Shown piece after piece: positions 56,371-64,000 of a stretch of 64,000 nt of DNA. Position numbers and translations under genes: made by a program. This stretch comes from Aquatica leii (Eukaryota > Arthropoda > Insecta > Coleoptera > Lampyridae). The notes beneath the pieces are model-generated. The model did no database searches and was not told the origin of the DNA. It worked only from the letters and a program-made list of their open reading frames with translations. The DNA lies in NCBI GenBank assembly GCA_035610365.1, contig CM069432.1, positions 169,568,035-169,632,034 of the forward strand, read 5' to 3'. How positions within the stretch are numbered: the first letter of the stretch is position 1; every line of letters begins with the position of its first letter.

Positions 56371-57668
56371 GATATAATTTTATTTATTTTTCTGTTGTAA
56401 TTGTAAATTGACAATTAATTATTGTAACTCATAATTATTTGTTGATCATACGAAAACCGATTTCGTAAAGAAAATGTAGCAAATTCATTAAATCAAAATG
56501 AAATTATTATTATCAATATAATATGTTACTATGTGTTTATATTATATATTATCTGTGATATTATTAATGAGTGATAATCATATATTAGGGTTTTCAACTT
56601 GTGCTTTGCTTGTAATAAAACTTTTAATTTTCATCCAATTTACATTTATTTATTAAAATGCTTATAGAATAATTTTTTTAAATATTTTGTGTTATGCGTA
56701 TTTATTTCACGAGTGTGTATTAATCATAAAAAAAATATCTCTTTGGATATGACAATGTTTTACCTTATGCAAACACTATTGTGCTTATATTATTTCCAGT
56801 GGGTACTAAAAAACAATCAATGTGTAAGAGTAAAATTATAGTTATGTATTTTAATAAATATGATAATACGAAGCATAAGGAAATTATTGCAATTATCTCA
56901 AAATGAGGAGTATCGTATTTCGGCATTTTTTGATGATATCAATTTCAAATTTTGTATCTACACGAATCTCAAATATGTATTTTTTGTATGTGGATCAGTG
57001 AGTTTGCATTCGATATCTCAAAAACTACTGAACCCATTTTTAATAAAATGACAATCAATAAGGTGTTTAAGTGATAGCATTTTTGAAATCACTATAATCA
57101 ATTTCAAAAATTAATAAACATATGCATTTACTATTTTTATTTACAATACATTTATAATAATAAATATATAATTTGAAACAAGTTTTATAATTTTTTCCTG
57201 TTTTAACTTCGTTATTTTATTACTCCACCATTTTAGAATTAATATTTTTTCTACAGTTAGGTGGTTTAAACTTTATTACAATCGGCCTAGTATATGAGAT
57301 ATCGTCTAAAATACATATGTTTTCAAAATATCGACAAAGTCAAATATTTTAACGTAATAAGAAATTGACATCGAATTAAAGTATGCAGTTAGAAGCAAAT
57401 AATAAGGGGTTTTATAATGGTTTACGTTTTTCAAAAATTGCGAATTTAAAAAGAAATATGTAGTCAACTGTTTAAATGATTTCGATTTACGAAAATTAAC
57501 TTTATTGGCTAAAATATATATTAAGTGTAGAGCATTGTTATCGCTTACCTGACCTTTGTATAAAGATAAATAATAGATACTCCTTAATGTTATAGTTGGC
57601 CAGTTTCTGAGTCAACACTGCAAATTAAAACTTGCTGAGTCATGCGCCTTCATAAATGCTTTAAAGTG
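56063..57668. repeat. right arm of the 1.6-kb inverted repeat
   Basis: Contains the transposase 3' end and downstream sequence, mirrored at 53407-55040. Confidence 0.9.
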
Positions 57669-57669
57669 T

Positions 57670-58155
57670 ACAATAATGTGAATGCTTTAATCGACATTAA
57701 AATAACAATAACCTGTTGTATTTAAATTACATTACGTTACGAAGGAATCATTGACAAATCAAAATTATCGTACTTAAGCATATTTTCAGTAAATAATTTA
57801 AGCAGTTACATGACAACAAACTTCAATTTGATTACTTTTAGCAAGACTGTGCAAGATCTCATACGTCTCGAGCTAAAATTGAATTTATTTAACAATTCTA
57901 CAATGAATGTGTGATAAATCAAAGATTATATTTATTACGATTTTCAGATCATATGCCAGATAAATTTTTACCGTAACAGACGTTTAAAAAATACAGTATA
58001 TAAAAATCGGCTATACACAATTGAAGACTTGGAACATTCAATTTGAATAATTAAGTTGATAAGCTTTGTACTGCTTTTTAAAGTTTAATATGAAGAGTAC
58101 ACATGTATTAAAGCTGAAGGTAAAAATGTTGCACATCGTTTATATATTTTAAATA
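57670..58155. other. non-coding sequence
   Basis: No gene supported. Confidence 0.45.
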
Positions 58156-58158
58156 ATC

Positions 58159-58413
58159 GAAGGGTTTGGTGCAAAAAGGGTACAAGTGATTTTTTTACAT
58201 TTTTGATTAAAACGCATATAGGTCAAGTTAAACCTACCCTCTGTTAGTACAAAAAAGATACAAGTGCATTTTGATCTTAGCAGTGACATTTTTAGAGAAG
58301 TAACATAACGCACTAAACTAAAACCTCACAATGGTTTTTGCAAAAACGATAATAAAGGCACTAACTCAAATTGTCAACTTATACACTTATACCCTTTTTG
58401 CACCAAACCCTTC
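58159..58413. mobile_element. 255-bp MITE with GAAGGGTTTGGTGCAAAAAG ends
   Basis: The ends GAAGGGTTTGGTGCAAAAAG and CTTTTTGCACCAAACCCTTC are perfect complements, extending about 29 bp in all with one or two mismatches. AAT flanks both sides. No coding content. Confidence 0.85.
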
Positions 58414-60085
58414 AATTGTCATTTCCTATTTTTATTTCAAATAGACATGTATTGTTCTTAATGTGTTACCGTTATTAACTAATTACGTAACTTTATTTTA
58501 GAGGTTACAAATCAAATTTTTTATTTAGTAATTTTTGTTTTACTTTATACCAATATAAACAACGTTGGTTGCCTAACATATATGTTATGTAAGAAATAGA
58601 CTTATAAAGTCTCTGTACAAGAATATTCTAAACATAAATAAACCAAGTTGGATTTTGGGTTCTTCTTGAAATGCAGGTACAATTGGATCACCAAATTAAC
58701 AAAAAAAAATCTGAAAAACTTTCGTCTTCAAGAATCAATTTCAGGATTGTGAGAAATAGCACAAAACGTTGTAAACGCATCTCTTTGATTGTAAAGTTCA
58801 GCGTAGGTTTATGATGTAGCAATAGCATATTTTTATTCATTTGACGGTGAATTTTATTTTTAGTTTTAGTGGTCCAAAAAACTTAAAGTAGTATTTTTGT
58901 CACCAAATAGTACTTTATTAATACAACCAATAAATTATAACATTATTGTGTCAATAAAAAATACATACCACCTCAATTAATACAAAAATATACCAACTAC
59001 AAGTTTTACAATGTTTTTAGAAATCTTAAGAAATTGTTTTTATTTACAGAATATTATTTATTTGTTTATTTAAATATAATTAAATTTTGCATAACTAATA
59101 TGTGTAATCTAATTAGTAATTCGTAATTTTTTTAATACACATTTAGAAAACCTACTTACTTTGTTATATAATAGACTTTAACAGGCACTCGCTGGCCCGA
59201 ATTAGTCAGTTATTCCCAAGTTTTTTGTAATATAATTTATTCAAAAGTATGTAATTCTAATTAATTTTTTATTTAATTTGTATCAGCAAAAAAAGATAAT
59301 TTGTGTAATATTTGGTATAGTACAGTTTAAATGTCCTCCATTCATGTTTCTTTATTCTCGGTTTATATTTTATATTGTAATATTTTTTATAAACATGTTA
59401 GCTGTTTATGTAACAAATAGATGATGTAGAACAAGTCGTATTTTATGAGTTTTAGTTTCAATTAAACAGTTTATGAATTTTGTTCATAAATTTAAAATTC
59501 ATACAGTCAAAAAGTATGTAATTTGTATTGTCTGCAGAGTAACCAAATATTAAAATGCTAATTTAAATTTTGACATAAATAATTGTGTTTTTTCTTCTAA
59601 AAATTTTATAATTGTGTTCAATAACAGACTTAAAAATTGTATTATTATATTAAGTTTACCTATGACATACAGTTTTTCTTCAAATTTGTTAACAAATTTA
59701 ATTTAACATTCTAAAGTGAAAACACTTTTTTTTAAAGATTATTGAACTTCAGAAATATAAAATAAATTTTTATTTTAAGCGAGTTCATATCATGAGAATT
59801 AATTTGTTATCAAGAAAGTGTATTGACAGATAAAAATTAAATAATGACAGAATTTTCAACCTGTACTAGTGCAAATCTTAAAATACATTCAAAAATATTG
59901 GCAATATTCACATTGTATGAAAGAAGTATAATTGTAGAGTGGTTTTATTATGTCGTGAACTTGAGTCGAATTTATTTATAATTAGAGAATACGGAATGTA
60001 GCTGATAGAGATTAATCATTCAAAATAAAAACGTACTGAATCTATATATGTAAATGTTCATCCAGATAGCCTGTATGCTTAGCTA
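58414..60085. other. AT-rich non-coding sequence
   Basis: No gene supported; composition changes at about 60090 where the LINE begins. Confidence 0.5.
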
Positions 60086-60373
60086 CCTATTAGGCGTATC
60101 TCCACGTGGTGGATAGGAGGGTACATAGAGTATGTCACGGTACGCAGCTTCACTAGCTGAGCCAGGAAAACCTTGTTTACCTTAGCAGGTGTTGGAGTCG
60201 TGACCTAAAATCAGTACGTACACTACTGTCGCGCGAACCAGCACTCCCAGTTCAAGCTGTAGTGTCGTGGCAAGAACCGACACTAGGATAACAATGGCTG
60301 TCGCTGCTCTGCTGACTTTGATCAGCAGGCACGGCAACCAAACCCAAACCTCTTACTACTGTAGGGGACATAT

Positions 60374-61120
60374 ATGAAACCTTCGATACAAAATTTAACA
60401 AGAGACGGAGACTCTGAACAAAACCCAAAATTATCGGCTGATGTTGAGCGCGAACTCGAAAAACCTAAAAAGCTTTCGGAAGCGGCAAGGCAAAAGCTTA
60501 AGAAACAAAGAGAATCGAGAGCTCAAGCAACGGGTTTCACTCCAACAGCAGGAACGCGACAGCAAAGCCTACCTATACAGAAAGAAAAGGCGGGCACATC
60601 CAAAACGCAACAACCACACTAGACGGTGCACGCAATTGTACCAATTGCCAGATCAACAGAGGCACAAAAGCGCAACTTCTCCAGCAGTAGCACACCGGTG
60701 ACACATAAACGACCGGTAAAGCAAAGTCAAAGGGTTGGAGAAACCCAAAACAAGACATTCAGTGACACTCTGACGGGAATTACTCTTGCAATCATGCCAA
60801 AAGGGTTTCTTGAAAACAACATCAGTCTTGAAGAATTCGAGGTCATAAAAACCTCGATACTCGGATGAATTGACAAAATTAGAGAAGAGACAAGTTTCTA
60901 TGCGTTCTCAGGAATGTATCCATAAAAAAGATAATAAAGGCAACCAATGAGTAGCTAGTCGGCACTTCAAACATTAAGAAACCACTGGGGGAGGATAAAG
61001 AACTAGAGATTATTTATCTCAAAGATCGTCCTGCACCCAAGAAGGTTATTACTTTGGTCCCAGGAACAGCACTGGAATTGGCCTCCCTACTGAAAAGAAT
61101 ATCAGTACAGAACAACATCA
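60374..61120 (+). pseudogene. LINE ORF1 protein, frameshifted
   Basis: ATG 60374 opens MKPSIQNLTRDGDSEQNPKL, then a Lys/Glu-rich coiled region (LSEAARQKLKKQRESRAQ). After a frameshift at about 60620, frame 60626-60868 reads TFSDTLTGITLAIMPKGF, followed by a helix (ISLEEFEVIKTSIL) and, after stops, FYAFSGMYP, LGEDKELEIIYLKD and KKVITLVPGTALELASLLKR. This is the nucleic-acid-binding ORF1 type seen in Loa/R1-like elements, normally ending in Cys knuckles, which I do not see here. Confidence 0.65.
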
Positions 61121-61130
61121 GTACCAAAAC

Positions 61131-62600
61131 GTGACGGGTGACGCCAATGATATTGCATTGGGTGTTTTTCTAGATATTGAAGTAGCATTTGACGGTACTA
61201 TCTTCACCTCAATTGCAAACACTTTTACCAAAAGACGGAAAACAAATGACATAAAAGTACCTATGATGTACAGAGTCACGTTCTCGATGACAAAAGAAGT
61301 TAAATATATGAAACTCACTCTAGATACTAGACTGACCTTCAACGCTCGTCTAGCAAAAGTCACAACAAAAGCCATCAGGGTTCTTAATACAACTAAACGT
61401 ATGGTCGGGCACACATGGGGATTGAAACCCACAATGACCAAATGGTTATATACTGTGGTAACAAGGCCCATCTTCCCATACGGTGCGCTTGTATGGAGTG
61501 AGAGAACCAACCTGAAAAGCATAGCTGCGATGCTAGGCAAAGTACAAAGAATGGCATGTTTGCTGATAACAGGAGCGATGAGAACTATGACTACAGCAGT
61601 CATGGAAACAGTACTTTCACTTTCATCATTACAACTTGTTGTAATGATAGAATCAAGACAAGCAGTATACAGGCTGCAGATTAATGAACACACGTCAATT
61701 ACCAGAAAAAATAAACCGCGTATATACAACGTGCTGCGTGAAAAAACAATCTTAATTATGAGATTCAACTTTACAAAAAATTATCCTATCTTAAAGAAAT
61801 TTAAAGTGATAATCCCGTCACGAGACGAGTAGACAAAAAACATTTACCCGGGCGCGGTTGAAGGAACTATCTGGTACACAGATGAGGCCAAAAATCGCAA
61901 CGGTACCGGAGCAAGAGTATATGGAGGCAGGCACCTTGAGAAGCAATTTTTGCTGACCTTGGGTAAATATGCATCTGCTTTTCAAACTGAAACTGCTGCT
62001 ATTGACTGGTGTGTCAGGAACATTATCGACTCGAAATCATACGCAAATGGTCCGATAACTATCATGTCTGACAATCGCCAATAATAAAATTCAAACTGGA
62101 TATGGCATGCATAAACAATCTCAAAACATTGGCAACTCGCCAACCAGTGCAGCTCATCTAGATACAAAAAAACCAGAATGTAAAGTGAAACCTAATGGCT
62201 GGCGCATTAACTAAAAAGAGCACAACATATATATCAAACTTGAACACGTTTTCGGAATCACACCTAAAAAACAATTTGCAGCAAACTATGGAAAAACTCT
62301 TCAGGGATGAGGCGCACAAAATGTTCCTTCGAGCACCACAATCAAATACGAAAATTGCACTATCAAGCATGCGTCGACAGAAGTTAAAGAAACTCACGGG
62401 ACTAATGGGACTGTAAAGTAGCCCTCTATATCGCGGATGCTTGGAGAACAACTAGACTTTGCAACATCTGCTGTGTAAATGCGAAGCACAACGATTCTCG
62501 GCAAACCAAAACTAACCGATGATGAGTTGAAAAAGGCCCTTGAAATAAACTTCTGGACTTCATTGACGAAACAGAACTGCTGAGGGAGTAATAAATCAAA
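61131..62600 (+). pseudogene. LINE RT C-terminus with RNase H
   Basis: The open frame 61131-61832 (233 codons) begins in the RT palm with LGVFLDIEVAFDGTIF (motif A, catalytic Asp) and jumps to VKYMKLTLDTRLTFNARLAK, skipping motifs B and C. RNTTKRMVGHTWGLKP-type sequence, PIFPYGALVWSER and MLGKVQRMACLLITGAMRTM are the thumb. After the stop at 61830 an RNase H reads IWYTDEAKNRNGTGARVYG (first Asp), ASAFQTETAAIDWC (Glu) and ITIMSDNRQ (Asp). ALSSMRRQKLKKLTGLMG is the post-RNase H block, followed by a decayed Cys/His tail near 62470. Confidence 0.85.
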
Positions 62601-62671
62601 GGTGCACAAACGGACTAAGTAGACCGCAGTGCAGGAGCGCTAGACGAACCACCTCTTAAATTAAATAAAAG

Positions 62672-64000
62672 AAGTTTACGGCAAGTTTGTTTTAGCTTGT
62701 CATGTCAAGCTTAAAACAAGTTTAAAACATAAAGCTTGAATCAAGTTTGAATCAAACTTGAAAGAAGCTTACATGCTTGTTAAGGTACGTTTGCTGCAAA
62801 CAAAACAAGCTTGCTATTGGTTGGTACATTTAACGAAATGCATGCTTCTCAAAATTACAATACACGCAGTGCATGAACTACTTGAAAAAAAATCATTTGC
62901 AGCCATTACACATTTGTACTTTATTTTCGTTATGAATATCTTTATTGATAAATAAATAGAGTATGTTTTAGTTTATTTAGTTAAATGTGTGTTTGAAATT
63001 CGGTATAGAATTTAAAATAGCGGGTGTTTTTAAATCTATCAGAGAAACAACTTAACGTCGCGTCGGTGCGTTTGATCTTTGCAAGACAAAGGCAGCCATG
63101 TTTAAGAGGTAAAAATTTAGGATCGTATTTAAAAATTTTAATAATAGCGAGTGATAAGGTCCGTACTTAAAATATTTGAAACTAAAAGGTATATCATAAA
63201 TACCACACGATTCTCTAAATATTAATTATTTAAGCTTACGAAAACCTAGCATATTGTATACTATTCGTCTGTAAATTTACAAAAATAAAGTTAAACGCAC
63301 ATATTCAGCATGTGGTTAACCGAGGAACCAATACATGTCTCACTTTCAATTAAAAATAAATAAGACGTTCATATGATGCCAAATAAATAACTCAAAATCT
63401 ATTTAATAATTTTATTGATTTATCCAAATTAACAACTTGTCTTTGTTGTCACTTTTTTTAAAATTATTATTATTAAAAAAATATCATGTTTGGCACAGTA
63501 GGTACACGACAATCAAACAGAAACTACGATCTAACACTTATAAACTACAAACACAAATCACGAATACAAAAGCAACTTCGAACATAAAACAATGAAGCAA
63601 ACCACACAAAACAAACGATAGATAGAATGCGTGTACTTTCCCCTTCCACGAGAGTTGTTCTTCTGAATAATTTTGTACTCTGTGTCAATACGATAACAAT
63701 ATCACATTCATTTAATTAGGTTTTGTTGATTCAATATATTTAGAAAATTTCTTAAGCGTAAAAAGGGTTTTAATTACACACAAACTTGCAAAATAAACTG
63801 CCTGCAAGTTTGCAAAATAAGCTTGTTGAAGACTTGTCGTGTGGTAACTAGAATGATTGATTCAAGCTTGAATCAAGCTTACGATCTTGCCAAAGTAAGC
63901 TTGCTGCAAGTTTGCAAAATATGCTTATTGCAAGCTTGTCGTGTGGTAACTAGGATTATTGATTCAAGATTGCCGAGTCAAGGTTGCTGCAAGCTTATAT
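62672..64000. mobile_element. element E5 with terminal AAGCTTGAATCAAGCTT arrays, runs off the window
   Basis: The left end (62672-62815) and right end (63775-64000) are packed with GCAAGTTTG, CAAGCTT and the palindrome TTGATTCAAGCTTGAATCAA (63856 onward). The right end includes two tandem units, 102 bp apart, sharing GCAAGTTTGCAAAATA and CTTGTCGTGTGGTAACTAG (63804 and 63906). The interior (62900-63770) has no such motifs; ATG at 63101 with a nearby AGAGGTAAAAAT could be a short first exon. Same architecture as E1, E2 and E3. The outer right boundary is beyond the window. Confidence 0.6.

Larger units (their letters stand above)
53407..57668 (+). mobile_element. Tc1-like transposon with about 1.6-kb inverted repeats
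   Basis: Both ends read CACTTTAAAGCATTTATGAA (right end inverted) and are flanked by TA (53405-53406, 57669-57670). The arms 53407-55040 and 56063-57668 are reverse complements, about 95% identical by eye, and include the last part of the transposase. The unique centre (55041-56062) holds the 5' two thirds of the gene. The arms are far longer than the usual 30-500 bp of Tc1 elements, so the element probably arose by an inverted duplication of its 3' half. Confidence 0.9.
60090..62660 (+). mobile_element. I-group (Loa/R1-like) LINE relic, internally deleted
   Basis: A GC-richer block with a 5' UTR (about 60090-60373), ORF1, the RT C-terminus and RNase H. The endonuclease and most of the RT are missing: ORF1-like sequence passes directly to the RT segment GDANDIALGVFLDIE near 61135. 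A C-terminal RNase H places it in the I group of LINEs. Overlapping minus-strand frames are shadows. Confidence 0.82.

Noticed and set aside
60090-60373. Possible tRNA-derived SINE because of the GC-rich start
   Set aside because: No convincing A and B box pair; it runs directly into the LINE ORF1 start and is best read as its 5' UTR.
61118-61768. 216-codon minus-strand frame, hydrophobic, membrane-protein-like
   Set aside because: It lies antisense to the clearly recognisable LINE RT thumb on the plus strand.

Overview
This is a eukaryotic, intron-bearing, very AT-rich window, most likely from an arthropod and probably an insect. The evidence is the repeat content: Penelope-like elements, hAT and Tc1 relics, Gypsy elements with a macro domain, a THAP-domain gene, and multicopy gene families I associate with insect genomes. 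No bacterial operon, rRNA, tRNA or CRISPR was recognised. I see no confidently intact host gene. Almost every coding trace is a mobile-element relic with stops or frameshifts. The largest open frame is the 402-codon Gag/Pol remnant of a young Gypsy element. All family names come from reading translations against remembered protein families, not from a search.

Layout. 1-8.2 kb: a foldback MITE, a 1.5-kb element with inverted ends around a gene-like stretch, a hAT relic (minus strand) and a foldback MITE. 8.6-18.5 kb: two Penelope-like GIY-YIG relics, two relics of a multicopy gene family, and an element with arrays of a 17-bp palindrome at both ends. 19.7-24.0 kb: a jockey/CR1-like LINE interrupted by another palindrome-array element with a DUF4806-like frame. 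28.1-37.0 kb: a young LTR element (28735-35356, 1209-bp LTRs with 3 differences, 4-bp target duplication) nested in an older relative of the same family. 37.7-43.0 kb: palindromes carrying hammerhead-ribozyme motifs, a two-exon THAP pseudogene, a palindrome-array element in its intron, and a Penelope RT relic bounded by inverted repeats. 43.3-46.3 kb: a complete but dead BED/hAT transposon with a pogo-like MITE inside. 47.2-48.8 kb: a tyrosine-recombinase-like relic and GC-rich hairpins. 49.4-52.2 kb: a broken Gypsy pol ending in a TARG1/OARD1-like macro domain. 53.4-57.7 kb: a Tc1-like transposon with about 1.6-kb inverted repeats. 58.2 kb: a MITE. 60.1-62.7 kb: a deleted I-group LINE with RNase H. 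62.7-64.0 kb: another palindrome-array element running off the window.

Two patterns deserve most attention. First, at least four unrelated-looking elements (11.9-13.5, 21.1-23.0, 38.7-39.8, 62.7-64.0 kb) share one architecture: each end is an array of a short palindrome private to that element. Second, inverted-repeat units at 37.7, 40.5-41.6 and 42.9 kb carry full or degenerate hammerhead cores, so self-cleaving RNA motifs recur within 6 kb. The window therefore records repeated nesting of mobile elements rather than a working pathway.
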